Shown here in pieces: positions 37,816 through 46,947 of a DNA stretch of 59,565 bases. Numbering within the stretch: position 1 is the stretch's first letter; the number at the start of each line of letters is the position of its first letter. This DNA is from Candidatus Methylacidithermus pantelleriae. Its GTDB lineage: Bacteria; Verrucomicrobiota; Verrucomicrobiia; Methylacidiphilales; Methylacidiphilaceae. The position numbers and the translations under genes are program-made. Below the pieces are notes generated by a model. That model searched no databases, was not told the origin of the DNA, and saw only the letters and a list, made by a program, of their open reading frames with translations. Location: positions 63,035 through 122,599 of the forward strand of contig NZ_CAJNOB010000056.1 of the NCBI RefSeq assembly GCF_905250085.1, given 5' to 3'.

Positions 37816-39014
37816 AGGAAGCTTTCCATTTTTTGCACATAAGAGAGACTTTTGACGCCCACACCGGAAGAGGCTTTGGCTCGTAACATCTAATGCGGCG
37901 CTCTTACGCGGGCGGGAGCGGAGTTTTTTTCTCAGATGCCGGCTGGTGGTTCGCTAAAGAGAACGTAAGCGATACTTTTTGCCGCGGCTTAGCTGGACCG
38001 CCCAAGAGTTTGATACCCTGCGGGTCCGAGCGTAAAGCAAAGATGGCCCCGAGCGGCGTGAAGGGCGGCCCGAGCTCATGGAGGGAAGCTAAGGAGCGGG
38101 ATCCGGAAGAGCGGTAGAGCTTACCCGCAAGCTTTAAGGAAAAGATCCCAAGATCAAACGTTTTGCGCGAGAAAAACCGGCGGCTGGCCATCCTCGGGCC
38201 GAAACTCCATGCGCTTCTGGCCGAAGAGGAGTCCCGGGCGGGTGCGTTTCTCTTTGGGTTCGGGCCGCCTCTTGGCCGAAAAAGTTTTCATCTTCCCTTG
38301 GCCAAAATGGAGCGCTTGGACAACCCCGAGAGAATCCGTGGGATCCAATGGAATCCCCATGGCAAGAGCGGGGAGGAGCAGGCGAGAGCGATTTTTGGTG
38401 ATGCCCGCAAAGAGATCTCTGGCGGCTGCGACGAATCGGGCAAGGTGTTTGCGATCGAACGCTGGGATCTTCGAAAGAGCAAAGCTAGAGCTTAACTCGG
38501 TGGATTCCGTTCGGGCTCACTTGGGTCTTTTCCTTTGCCTATGCTAAGGCGACCGCGATGCTTCAATCGGCTTCTTTTGCTGCCGGATTCGAGCTGATCG
38601 AACTCGACCCCCCTTACGCGTCTCCGGTCAGTACCGTCAACCACACGCGCCATCGGGACACAACTTCTTACGAGGGCGCGGCCTCGTCCCTTCCTCCGGC
38701 GAGGATTTGAGTCTCTTCGATCGCCCATCCGTGCGGGAGGCGGTAGTTCCGACCCGCAAGGCGTCATGTCAGCTTTTCTCTCACCCGGAAACGATCGGAC
38801 AAAGCGCGGATCGTCGTTTCTATGGCAAGGGTTGGGAAGCGACTCAAAGCGGCGCATGCAGCGCATGCCTGGTTGGGAGGCAATTGGCTCTCTCCCGTGT
38901 TTGTCCGCCAAAACGCGGGACTGGGCCGTTACCCGGCCTTTGCTGGTGAACCCCCGGCACGGGAATCGTCGGCAGCCCTGTTCGTCCGCCGTCCCGGACG
39001 ATCTTCCTTGGTAG
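37816..39014 (+). pseudogene. tnpB: TnpB remnant of IS607 copy B
   Basis: The frame around 38163-38495 reads GAFLFGFGPPLGRKSFHLPL and then jumps to AKMERLDNPERIRGIQW, which in copy C corresponds to [17 protein letters not shown]. About 400 bases including the RuvC-like first aspartate are deleted between them. GKSEEETRAV-like residues (GKSGEEQARA) follow. The C-terminus VPDDLPW with its stop at 39014 matches copies A and C (SDDPPW, DDPLW). It is non-functional. Confidence 0.72.
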
Positions 39015-39047
39015 CAGAATGGTTGGCTATGGTTTTGGGAACGGTTT

Positions 39048-39680
39048 GGGATGGCCGCTTGGCGAAAGCCGAGTTGGCAGATGATGCAAGCTCCGAAGTC
39101 TCGGAGTCTTTTGTGGGCGGAAAGAAAAGGATCCAATCGATTCCTTTGGGCCTACCAAGGTGTACGAAAGCAAAAGGGGCGCGCTCTTTTCTAGCGTCTG
39201 CGCGGATTGAGCCAGTCATTGGGGATACGCTTGAGGCGAGAAAAGAGAAGTAGGCAGGAACCTCCTGGCGGAAGCAAGGTTGGTATTGGCACGGCGAGGT
39301 AGGGAGCCCGTTCCTAGCTACGCTCCAGACAATCGCGGAAGCCAATGGGTGCCGTTGTTTGTGACCTGGGGGGTTGCGGCGGGGCAGATCTGGGGTGAAG
39401 GCGGAAAGACCCCAAAAAAGGGTAAGCTATACGTCAAGAAAAGGTTTCTTTTTTTGGCCTAGCGGCGGGTCCCCGTCGACCTGCTGCTGGCGAAACTCGG
39501 GAGTGGTTGAGATGATCGAGCTCCCTATCACTTGGCGGGCGGCCACATCCTGGGGAGCGTCCCTACTGGGTGGGTCGGCAATCGGTTGCCGCGAGCTTGC
39601 CGGGACACAAGGAGTTGACAAGCGAGCGTCATCCTCGGTCATGGTGGCGGGTGAGGACTCGTGAAGCCGGACGCCGAGCC
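39048..39680. other. Intergenic region, about 630 bases, nothing recognised
   Basis: Between the right end of IS607 copy B and the amgK-like gene. Short frames exist on both strands, with no family match and no repeat shared with the IS607 copies that I could see. Confidence 0.35.
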
Positions 39681-40745
39681 TCAAGGATCCCTCTGTGTTA
39701 GGAGGGGGCATGAGCGAGATGGTGGCCGAGCAGCTGGGGAGTGGGGTGACGGGAGCTTGTGGCAGCACTCTTTGACCAGAGAAAGGAGAGTTTCAAGACC
39801 TTCGATCCTTTCGAGGACCTCCACCAAAAGTTGGATGCCGACCGGGATGTACGCGAGAAACTCTTTCTTGCCCCTGACCAATCCCAGATAACCAAATGCG
39901 CCAAGAGCCTGCATAAGCCTCTGGAGAGCGACCCAATCGAAGAGCGATTCCAGGTCTTCGGGAAGACTTTGACCTTGGACTTCCCACAGGGCTTCGTAAT
40001 AGGCTTTTAATTCGCTGCGTTCTTTTGGCAGGAGGGCCACGTAGGGATCAAAAAGGAGGGATGCTAGGTCATAGGAGGCAAGTCCCCAGCGCAGTCCCTG
40101 GAAATCGATCAGATACGTGCGGCCCCTGCGCACCAAAATGTTGCGTGACTGAAAATCACGATGAACCAAGCAACGGGGAAGAGCACCAAGCTTATCGGCA
40201 ATGGCGTGCAGGCGAGGATGTTGAGCCAGTTTTTGCAGGGTTTGCGGTTTGTGACCAAAAAAACGTCCCAAACAATTTTCGAAAAAGTACGATTGTTCCC
40301 AGAGATATAACGCGCGGGTAAACGGGGGTGCGAGGGGAAGATCGGGCAGCTGGGGGTTTTTGTGAGTATGCAAAAGAAAGATTTCCTGGAGGGCTTGCCG
40401 GTACAGGGCAGACTTTCGAGGCCAAGGAAGGCTACGACAGGCGCAAAGGTCAAGATCCCCCAAGTCTTCCATCCAGAGGATCCCCTGGTCGGGCTGGTGG
40501 GCGTAGATTCGAGGAACACGAATCCCCAGCGACCGTAAAAACGTGGCTAGGGGTGCGTAGTGCTCATTTTCCTGGCGGGTCTTTTGGTAGGAAATAAGCA
40601 CAAGCGATTGTCTCTCGTTAATGGAGATCCGGTAGAAACTCCGGTCTGAACCTCCCTTTTCCAATGGATACACGGCGGGTGTCTTCCAAGGGAAATGAGG
40701 GAACCGGCGAATGGTTTCTTGCAAAAGCTTTTCGGGTAGTTCCAT
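39681..40745 (-). CDS. amgK: AmgK-like anomeric MurNAc/GlcNAc kinase (aminoglycoside phosphotransferase fold)
   Basis: AmgK phosphorylates recovered N-acetylmuramic acid (and N-acetylglucosamine) at the anomeric carbon in the peptidoglycan recycling branch that bypasses de novo UDP-MurNAc synthesis. The 354-residue product has the kinase active-site motifs CLVHRDFQSRNILV (HxDxxxxN) and LIDFQGLRWG, and the N-terminal EKGGSDRSFYRI loop. The C-terminus ends in a Pro/Ser/Arg-rich tail (SPAARPPSRS) that is not part of the fold. It lies three bases after the nucleotidyltransferase gene, the order and partner known for MurU-AmgK, which is the main support for the substrate. Other members of this superfamily phosphorylate different sugars, so the assignment is by context. 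Confidence 0.75.
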   Translation of the reverse strand: MELPEKLLQETIRRFPHFPWKTPAVYPLEKGGSDRSFYRISINERQSLVLISYQKTRQENEHYAPLATFLRSLGIRVPRIYAHQPDQGILWMEDLGDLDLCACRSLPWPRKSALYRQALQEIFLLHTHKNPQLPDLPLAPPFTRALYLWEQSYFFENCLGRFFGHKPQTLQKLAQHPRLHAIADKLGALPRCLVHRDFQSRNILVRRGRTYLIDFQGLRWGLASYDLASLLFDPYVALLPKERSELKAYYEALWEVQGQSLPEDLESLFDWVALQRLMQALGAFGYLGLVRGKKEFLAYIPVGIQLLVEVLERIEGLETLLSLVKECCHKLPSPHSPAARPPSRSCPLLTQRDP

Positions 40746-40748
40746 GAG

Positions 40749-41711
40749 TTAAACGTCTGCGTTGACAAGCTCCCCCTTGGCAAGCCGGCCGTCACGCACG
40801 ATGCAGTGAACGAGCCGGCTGCCGGGGGCGACTTCCCCTTTTTCCCAGATGATGGAATCGATCAAGACGGATCCTTCCCCTACCTTAGCACCCGGACCCA
40901 CAAAGGAATCTCCCAAGATCAAGGCGCTTGGGTGTACATGAGCCGTCGGATGGACCGGTTCCACGGCGCCCATCCATCCCGGCAAATTCCGCAGCTGGCG
41001 GTGAACGGCAAGGTAGGCTTCCCGGGTTCCGAGGTCAAACCACACACCCTGGTCAAGGACGATTCCTCCAACGGGACGTCCAGCCCGGATAACTTCTAGG
41101 AGCACATCGACGAGAGAAACCGGACCCTTGGGCGGAATCCAGCTAACGAATTCCGGAGAAATGACGGCAATTCCCGTGTAGAGAAAATCTTTTGTCCCGC
41201 TCCTTCCAAGCGTATGGCGAATGTCGACAATCGTTTGGGTGGTTGGGTCAAAGGCCACATGGAGAGCCGGACCGTGAGAGCGAAGCACCAGGGTCGCAAG
41301 ATGATCCGTTTCCAAATGCCGTTTCACTGCCAGGCCTATCGGCAGATCCGTAAAAATGTCTCCGTTACTAATAAGAAATGACTTGCGGCCAAACCAGTGG
41401 CTGACGTTTCGAATCCCACCTCCCGTATCCAGAAGGAGTGGTTCATGTTCCCAATGGATGGGCCGGCCTTGATACTTTGCTTCGGGGAATACGCGCTGGA
41501 AGGCCTCGGGAACATGATGGGTATTGACCACAAACTCCTGGATCCCCAGTTCCACCAGCCGGTCAAAGACATAGCTAATCAGCGGCCGATGGGCTACCGG
41601 GATCAAGGGTTTGGGCCGATCTTCCGTTAAAGGGCGTAGCCGCAGCCCCCGTCCTGCGGCGAGCACAAAAGCCCTTTCGGAAAGACCATAGGAAAGATTC
41701 ACAAAGTGCAA
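40749..41711 (-). CDS. murU: MurU-like sugar-1-phosphate nucleotidyltransferase with C-terminal left-handed beta-helix
   Basis: The nucleotidyltransferase domain has the NTP-binding loop AFVLAAGRGLRLRPLTEDRPKPLIPV at about residues 14-39, NTHH and GDIFTDL for metal and sugar binding. After it come hexapeptide-repeat units (VHPTAHVHPSALILGDSF, GPGAKVGEGSVLI), making a 320-residue protein longer than Pseudomonas MurU (about 220 residues, without the repeats). MurU makes UDP-MurNAc from MurNAc-1-phosphate. The adjacent AmgK-like kinase favours this role; related enzymes with repeats are GDP-mannose or glucose-1-phosphate pyrophosphorylases, so the exact nucleotide and sugar are uncertain. Confidence 0.72.
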   Translation of the reverse strand: MHFVNLSYGLSERAFVLAAGRGLRLRPLTEDRPKPLIPVAHRPLISYVFDRLVELGIQEFVVNTHHVPEAFQRVFPEAKYQGRPIHWEHEPLLLDTGGGIRNVSHWFGRKSFLISNGDIFTDLPIGLAVKRHLETDHLATLVLRSHGPALHVAFDPTTQTIVDIRHTLGRSGTKDFLYTGIAVISPEFVSWIPPKGPVSLVDVLLEVIRAGRPVGGIVLDQGVWFDLGTREAYLAVHRQLRNLPGWMGAVEPVHPTAHVHPSALILGDSFVGPGAKVGEGSVLIDSIIWEKGEVAPGSRLVHCIVRDGRLAKGELVNADV

Positions 41712-42032
41712 AGCTTACCCGTTTTTGCCATCGATCCAGGACTTTTTTCTGTGGGACAAGGTCTTGGAACTGCTGCGCGACCGGTCGTTCCTGCCTCAAA
41801 AAGATGCCAGGGAAACGTTCTTTCCCTTCCCATCGGAAAAAAGTGCATGCTGTAACCCTTCTTTGAAGAGCGCATACGGAAAAGCCACGGGAAACAAGCG
41901 GCTATCTGCAGCGCCTGGAAGCCGAGGCCACGGAAAAAGGCTAACGAGATAGGCAGCCGAAACGCTTATGATCTCTTGTGCCAGGCAAAGAGAGACAAGC
42001 TGCCCGTAACAAAAGAACCGGATCTGTCCTGC
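41712..42032. other. Intergenic region, about 320 bases, nothing recognised
   Basis: This stretch separates murU-like and Pro-rich genes, both on the minus strand. It should contain the promoter of murU-amgK. I could not identify a promoter or terminator by eye. Confidence 0.35.
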
Positions 42033-42767
42033 TTATCGATCGATGGTTCGCTTGCCCGTAAAAAATTCTTCGAGGTCACCACCGATCCCCTTAAAAGTTC
42101 GCTCGACCTCTTCACCGAATTCTTGAAACCCGGAACGATGTTTCTTTTGTTTCGAGCTGTGGGCCACTTTGGAAGGCTTTTCTTTTGGGAGGATTTTGAG
42201 AGTGTCTGCCTCCCAGGTGCCGTTGCTCAAATGGGCTTGCACGATAATTCGGTCGGCGAGTTTAAGATCGAAAAGTCGCTTCTTAGCACTGTCCGGTGCG
42301 AATCGGGTTCGCCCGGTTAACCGGAAAAGTTTTTCCTCCTCGGTTTCCGAGAGAATCCCAATTTGCTGGAGGGAAAGAGTACTGACAATCCCCGAAAAAG
42401 ACTGGGTGGCTGCGGATGGCGGAGCTGGACTCGGCGGAGGGCTTTGACGGGTTGTTTCCGCCGGGGTGGAAGGGGGTGGAGAAGGAGGAGGAGGAGGTGG
42501 TGGCGGCGCCTGCGGGCTCCAAGGAGGAGAAGGCTCAGGATTGGATGGTGCCGGGGCTGGGGGTTGGTTTGGCGGAGGGGAGGTCTCGGAGAAGGAAAGA
42601 ACCAGTTGTCCCTTCCACACAAGGAGCCCACAAAAAAGAGCCCAGACCCAATGCTTACTTTTGCCTCGGATCCGGTCAGCTTGAGGAAGCGGGAAGGATT
42701 GTTCCCCTGGAGAGATTTTTGGCCCGCACCGACCCCGTGAGCTGAACCTTTGTCTTTTTCCAGTCAT
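42033..42767 (-). CDS. Membrane-anchored Pro-rich protein, unknown function
   Basis: A 244-residue product with a basic N-terminus, one hydrophobic segment (VWALFCGLLVWKGQLVLSF, about residues 41-60), a long Pro/Ser/Ala linker (about 65-115, with a run of eight prolines), and a small globular C-terminal part that includes FSGIVSTLSL, RLTGRTRFAPDS and ADRIIVQAHLSNGTWEADTL. The last part resembles the small beta-barrel (DUF5666-like) domains found in exported proteins, but I am not sure. This architecture suggests a periplasmic protein anchored to the inner membrane with a flexible spacer. I do not recognise a family. Start codon uncertain. Confidence 0.55.
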   Translation of the reverse strand: MTGKRQRFSSRGRCGPKISPGEQSFPLPQADRIRGKSKHWVWALFCGLLVWKGQLVLSFSETSPPPNQPPAPAPSNPEPSPPWSPQAPPPPPPPPSPPPSTPAETTRQSPPPSPAPPSAATQSFSGIVSTLSLQQIGILSETEEEKLFRLTGRTRFAPDSAKKRLFDLKLADRIIVQAHLSNGTWEADTLKILPKEKPSKVAHSSKQKKHRSGFQEFGEEVERTFKGIGGDLEEFFTGKRTIDR

Positions 42768-42870
42768 CCTTTTGGATCGTGAGCCTCTTACACGCCCTTC
42801 TTTCCACAGTTCCTTCCGGAGTCCCAGGCCACTTCTCCTGGATCGTGCCCCTCTGAATAGGCCCTTTTTT

Positions 42871-43650
42871 CTAGGAATTCATGGGCGAGGGATGGGCTCC
42901 GGTAGGAGAGCCTACCAAGCCAGAAATCGTGGCAAACTCAAACCCCCGCGCCACCAGACCTTCCAGAATTTTTGGAAGCGCTTCGGCCGTTTGCCGGTGC
43001 AAATCGTGCATGAGGACAATGGATCCTGGAACCGAGTCTTTCAATACCACGTTTTGGATCGCTTGGACACCGGGTTGGGACCAATCACGTGTATCCACAC
43101 TCCAGTACACAATTCCCATCCCTTGTGAGGTGACGAGGGAGACTTGATCCTTCCGCAAAGCTCCGTACGGCGGGCGAAACCACCGTGGCCGGTAGTTAAG
43201 ATGCTGGGCCAAGGCCTCGTTACAACGCCCGATCTCCCTTTCGACCCTTTCAAGAGAGAGGGAGGAAAGCTTGGGGTGCGAAAAGGTGTGATTTCCGATT
43301 TCATGACCTTCAGCGAGAACTTTCCGAGCCAGTTCGGGAGCGGCTTCCACCCGTTCCCCCAACATGAAGAAAGTCGCAGGAATCTCGTGTGTGGCTAGTT
43401 CGGCCAAAATCCGGTCGGTGATTCCTGGCCAGGGACCATCGTCAAAAGTCAACGCGAGTTTCCGGCCAAAGCCCGGTCCATGCGTCACATGGGTAACCGG
43501 TTGCCCGGCAATCGTGGGAATTACTTGGGGATCGGAAGGACGGGATGCTTGAGCCCATACTTTACCCAGTTGAGCCCAGGGAGTTGCTGCAAGACCGAAA
43601 AGAAGGACTTGCTGGAGAAATTCTCGCCGCGAAATTTCTCTCTTTTCCAT
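42871..43650 (-). CDS. Tat-exported polysaccharide deacetylase (CE4)
   Basis: A 259-residue deacetylase of the NodB homology domain. It contains LTFDDGPWPGITDRIL (metal-binding aspartates), GNHTFSHP (metal-binding His pair), RWFRPPYGA, DTRDW and LMHDLH, all five canonical motifs. The N-terminus ISRREFLQQVLLFGLA carries SRRxFL, a twin-arginine signal, with cleavage near VWAQA, so the folded enzyme probably reaches the periplasm. Substrates of CE4 enzymes include peptidoglycan, chitin and other N-acetyl polysaccharides; none is indicated. It diverges from citrate synthase over about 170 bases. Confidence 0.9.
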   Translation of the reverse strand: MEKREISRREFLQQVLLFGLAATPWAQLGKVWAQASRPSDPQVIPTIAGQPVTHVTHGPGFGRKLALTFDDGPWPGITDRILAELATHEIPATFFMLGERVEAAPELARKVLAEGHEIGNHTFSHPKLSSLSLERVEREIGRCNEALAQHLNYRPRWFRPPYGALRKDQVSLVTSQGMGIVYWSVDTRDWSQPGVQAIQNVVLKDSVPGSIVLMHDLHRQTAEALPKILEGLVARGFEFATISGLVGSPTGAHPSPMNS

Positions 43651-43816
43651 GGCGCTCTTCTCATGGTACGGGAAACCCGACTCTTGCCAAGAGCCTTTTT
43701 TGGGATCGTGGAAGGCGATTGGGGATTGTTTCTGCGGGAGTGGCTTGCCCTGTCCGCGCCGAAGAAGTATAGCTCATGGGTAGAGGGAAAGCTCTCTTTT
43801 GACTGCCGTGGGATTT

Positions 43817-44947
43817 ATGGCACCATCGTCGAAAGCAAGTGGACTCGCCGGAGTGGTTGCGGGAGAGACTGCGATTAGCGCCGTTGATCGCGAAGGGCTC
43901 GATCTTACCTATCGGGGCTATTCCATTCGGGATTTGGCGAGCCAGGCAACTTTTGAAGAGGTTGTCTACCTTCTTTTATATGAAAAGCTTCCCACGGAGG
44001 AGGAGCTAAGGTTTTTTTGCCAGGACCTAGTCCGGCAGAGAGGGCTCCCTCCAGAAGTGTGCCAAATTTTGGAACGGCTGCCAGGTTCGGCCAATCCGAT
44101 GGATATCCTTCGAACCGGCTGTTCGGCTCTGGGAGCTTTTGAACCGGAGCGGGACCCGGAAAGGGATCAGTGGAAGGTTGCCAAACGATTAGTCGCCTGT
44201 TTTCCTTCGATCCTTCTTTACTGGCATCGGTTCCACCGGGATGGCCAGAGGATTGAAACGGCAACGGGAGAACCCAGAACGGCGGCTCATTTCCTTTCTC
44301 TTCTTCGAGGGGAAAGAGAGATTTCTCCCCTCGAAGTTCGAGCGCTGGATGTGTCGCTCATCCTCTACGCAGAGCATGAGTTTAATGCCTCAACCTTTAC
44401 GTGTCGGACCATCGCTTCTACCCTTTCCGATTTTTATTCTGCTGTGACCGGTGGAATTGGAGCGCTGCGTGGGCCGCTTCACGGGGGTGCCAACGAGGCA
44501 GCCATGGAGCTTATTCTTCGATTTAAAACTCCCGATGAGGCGGAGGAAGGCATTTGCCAAATGTTGCAACGCAAGGAACTGGTCATGGGATTTGGACACC
44601 GGGTGTATAAAAAGGGAGACCCGCGTTCGAGGGTGCTTAAGGAATGGGCACAAAAACTTGCCGAGCTACGGGCGGATCAAAGGCTTTTTCCAATCTGCGA
44701 GCGGATTGAAAAGGTGATGTTTCGGGAAAAACAGCTCTATCCCAACGTGGATTTCTACGGGGCGCTCACCTATTATTTTCTGGGAATCCCTATCCCCATG
44801 TTTACTCCCCTCTTTGTCATCGCGCGCGTCGCGGGCTGGTCGGCTCACATCATGGAGCAGCGGGCGCACAACCGGTTGATCCGGCCCATGGGCGAGTACG
44901 TGGGCCCCAGCCCTCGGCCTTATGTTCCCATGCACGCCCGTTCCTAG
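43817..44947 (+). CDS. gltA: Citrate synthase (or 2-methylcitrate synthase)
   Basis: The 376-residue protein is a bacterial short-form citrate synthase, converting oxaloacetate and acetyl-CoA to citrate. GLDLTYRGYSIRDLA begins the fold; HGGANE contains the first catalytic histidine, GFGHRVYKKGDPRS the second, and NVDFYGALTYYFLGIP the catalytic aspartate. QRAHNRLIRPMGEYVG is the conserved C-terminal region. The 2-methylcitrate synthases are too close to exclude. The ATG at 43817 precedes the fold; an upstream TTG is in frame. Its last 282 bases overlap, on the opposite strand, the 3' part of the lipase maturation factor gene. Confidence 0.92.
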   Translation: MAPSSKASGLAGVVAGETAISAVDREGLDLTYRGYSIRDLASQATFEEVVYLLLYEKLPTEEELRFFCQDLVRQRGLPPEVCQILERLPGSANPMDILRTGCSALGAFEPERDPERDQWKVAKRLVACFPSILLYWHRFHRDGQRIETATGEPRTAAHFLSLLRGEREISPLEVRALDVSLILYAEHEFNASTFTCRTIASTLSDFYSAVTGGIGALRGPLHGGANEAAMELILRFKTPDEAEEGICQMLQRKELVMGFGHRVYKKGDPRSRVLKEWAQKLAELRADQRLFPICERIEKVMFREKQLYPNVDFYGALTYYFLGIPIPMFTPLFVIARVAGWSAHIMEQRAHNRLIRPMGEYVGPSPRPYVPMHARS

Positions 44948-46492
44948 GGCAAAGGGAGCGGGAGGGTTCTGGAGCCGGATCTCGGGAAAGTAAGGACCCA
45001 GTAGTTCCCGTTTCCACCATTGACCGGTCGTTTTCCGTTCTTGCCAAGACGTAAAGGAGTAACGGTAGATCCATGCCCGGACGTAAAGCGGTGGGCTTTG
45101 AGGAAAAGGGTTTTCCGCAAACAACCGAACCACTGTGGGACTTCCCTGAAGCAAGCGAATCAAAAGCCGAACAAACCACGGGGAGTCGGTTGCTCGGGAC
45201 AGGGCCGCGAACCACATCTGCCAGTCGAGTCGAGGCTGGTGGGGGGCAACCCATGGAGGTGGCTTGGTAAGCGCCTGGGGTTTCCAGCGAAAGACATAGG
45301 GTTTCCAGTTTACCCCATCGGAGCTTCCTTCCAGCTCAATTTCGTCCCTTTCTTTGGTCATCACGGCAAAGGCGCCGTACCCGTTAGCGACCCGCCAGGG
45401 TTCAATCCAGGCCAAGGGGACCGCGATCCAAGAGGGGGTCTTTTGGGGTCCCAAAAGGAAGTGGGCGGTGGCTAAAAGGCTGGCGGTTCCCAATAGGATC
45501 CCTCCCGGGAGAATAGCCAGCAGGCGCAACCGCGAAGGCCTTTCCGAGGGCGCGCTCCGCAGCGCTTCCCGGCAAGCAGAGGGGAACCATTGTTCCCCTA
45601 CGCTCGGCAAACAAAGGACCAGGGCGAGCCAGTTAAAAAAGGCGTAATTACCGATGACCATCATGGCAAGCTGGAGGCTTGCGCAGCCCAAAACCCCGAA
45701 GAGTCGAGCCCTCCGACCCATCCAGAGAAGGCAGGGAGCCGCAAGTTCCGTACAAAGAACCCAAAACGTGCACATACGGTGAAACCAAAGGGGTGCTTGG
45801 GCCAAATACCAAGCAGGCGGGGTGGGAATCGGCTGGGTAAGGTAGTGATAGGAAAGGGCAGAAAGATCCCGCCAGCTGGGGTCTCCACTGGCAAGTTTTA
45901 CCCAGCCGTTAAGAAAAAAGAGTCGAAAAAGAAGCCAACGCAAAAGCCATACACCCAATTTCGGGGGGGCCTCCGCATAGCGAAACCCAGGGAAAAGCCG
46001 GCAAGGAGTGGAAAGGAGGGCTACGGCGCCGCTTTCAATAAGAAGAGCATCCCATTGGAAATTAAAAAATTCCGTCCCTGCCGTAGCCAGGGAGAGGTAC
46101 AAAAGCGTCACAAGCAAAAGGCAAAGGCAAGGAGCGATATTGAGAAACAAAAAGAGGCTTGCCCCGACTCCAAGCCAGCAAGCCCAGCTAAGTGCCCGGT
46201 CGTCGTGCCAAAACCAGAAGAAGGTCGGAAACAGAAAATAGCGGCGCCAGTCGCTGGTGGCCCGGAGTCCTGCAAAAACCTGCTCGCAGGGAAGGATTCC
46301 CTGGCTCCCTGCCAGCCCGCGAATTTGAACGGCGGCGGAGGCAAAGGCAATGGCAAAGACCATGGCCAGTCCCCGGTGGAATAGCCACAGGGGAAGCCTT
46401 GCCGTCTCTTCGGGTTGATAAAGGACGGCCAAACTCGGTTTCCCGTCTTCTAGCTGGAGCCACCCAAGGAAGGGTAATTTTGCAGGGCGCAC
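44666..46492 (-). CDS. Lipase maturation factor (LMF1) family membrane protein with an antisense C-terminal extension
   Basis: A 608-residue protein with about nine membrane helices followed by a globular region, matching the LMF1 family (PLWLFHRGLAMVFAIAF, FFNFQWDALLIESGA, WLLRWLLFRLFFLNGWVKL, PSWRDLSALSYHYLTQPIP, NGYGAFAVMTKERDEIELEG). Bacterial members are of unknown function; in animals LMF1 helps lipase folding. The start GTG at 46492 has GGAGG about seven bases upstream and overlaps the peroxiredoxin by 43 bases. The family-like sequence ends near YFPEIRLQNPPAPF. The last 93 codons (44666-44947) read the antisense of citrate synthase and look unlike the family. Confidence 0.82.
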   Translation of the reverse strand: MRPAKLPFLGWLQLEDGKPSLAVLYQPEETARLPLWLFHRGLAMVFAIAFASAAVQIRGLAGSQGILPCEQVFAGLRATSDWRRYFLFPTFFWFWHDDRALSWACWLGVGASLFLFLNIAPCLCLLLVTLLYLSLATAGTEFFNFQWDALLIESGAVALLSTPCRLFPGFRYAEAPPKLGVWLLRWLLFRLFFLNGWVKLASGDPSWRDLSALSYHYLTQPIPTPPAWYLAQAPLWFHRMCTFWVLCTELAAPCLLWMGRRARLFGVLGCASLQLAMMVIGNYAFFNWLALVLCLPSVGEQWFPSACREALRSAPSERPSRLRLLAILPGGILLGTASLLATAHFLLGPQKTPSWIAVPLAWIEPWRVANGYGAFAVMTKERDEIELEGSSDGVNWKPYVFRWKPQALTKPPPWVAPHQPRLDWQMWFAALSRATDSPWFVRLLIRLLQGSPTVVRLFAENPFPQSPPLYVRAWIYRYSFTSWQERKTTGQWWKRELLGPYFPEIRLQNPPAPFALGTGVHGNIRPRAGAHVLAHGPDQPVVRPLLHDVSRPARDARDDKEGSKHGDRDSQKIIGERPVEIHVGIELFFPKHHLFNPLADWKKPLIRP

Positions 46493-46947
46493 AAAATGTC
46501 CTCCGCTAGCCGAGTGGGCCTAGGATGGAGATCTCGCCAAGCTAGGATATGCCCGCGAAAAAGGAAGGCCTGTCGGAGTGCCAAGCCCAAGACGACGGGG
46601 ACACCAAAAGCTCGGGCGGCCTGCCGTTGGGAATCGGAAAGGAGGCGAAAGGGAAGATCCCATCTTTGGGCAAAGGCTCTTAACCGGTGAGGAGGATCGG
46701 TGCTTACTCCCAGGATCGTGATCCGGGCTTGGGCAAGCTGGGAAAATCGGTCCTTAAGATGACATGCCTGGGCTGTGCAGCCGAAAGTAAAAGCCTTCGG
46801 AAAAAAGTAGAGTAGCGTCCACCCTTCTAATGGGATGCAGGCTCGAAGATTCTGTGTGTGCCCGCTGGGGTCTTGCAAAAGGACGTCGGGAACGGTTGAG
46901 CCCACCCGAAGGGGTTGAGGGAAAAACCTACCAACCCAAAAGGCCAT
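46450..46947 (-). CDS. Peroxiredoxin (AhpC/TSA, BCP-like)
   Basis: A 165-residue thiol peroxidase-like protein. TFGCTAQACHLKD holds the peroxidatic cysteine (C of GCT) and the resolving-type cysteine five residues later, as in BCP. The usual TPGC is TFGC here; the Thr and Cys are conserved. Also present are GSTVPDVLLQDPSG and ITILGVSTDPP. It reduces hydroperoxides using thioredoxin in the cytoplasm. It is the first gene of a two-gene operon and its 3' end overlaps the LMF1-like gene. Confidence 0.83.
   Translation of the reverse strand: MAFWVGRFFPQPLRVGSTVPDVLLQDPSGHTQNLRACIPLEGWTLLYFFPKAFTFGCTAQACHLKDRFSQLAQARITILGVSTDPPHRLRAFAQRWDLPFRLLSDSQRQAARAFGVPVVLGLALRQAFLFRGHILAWRDLHPRPTRLAEDILCALQNYPSLGGSS

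Larger units (their letters stand above)
37204..39047 (+). mobile_element. Degenerate IS607-family element, copy B
   Basis: About 1.84 kb, roughly 0.4 kb shorter than copies A and C because of an internal deletion in tnpB. The left end is AGCTAAAAATAGAGC and the right end shares TGGTTG.CTATGGTTTTG.GAACGGTTT with copy C past the tnpB stop. Both genes are on the + strand and carry several frameshifts and stops. Confidence 0.8.

Noticed and set aside
45590-46384. 264-residue + strand frame opposite the LMF1-like gene
   Set aside because: Extremely Lys/Pro/Arg-biased and antisense to membrane helices; a shadow.
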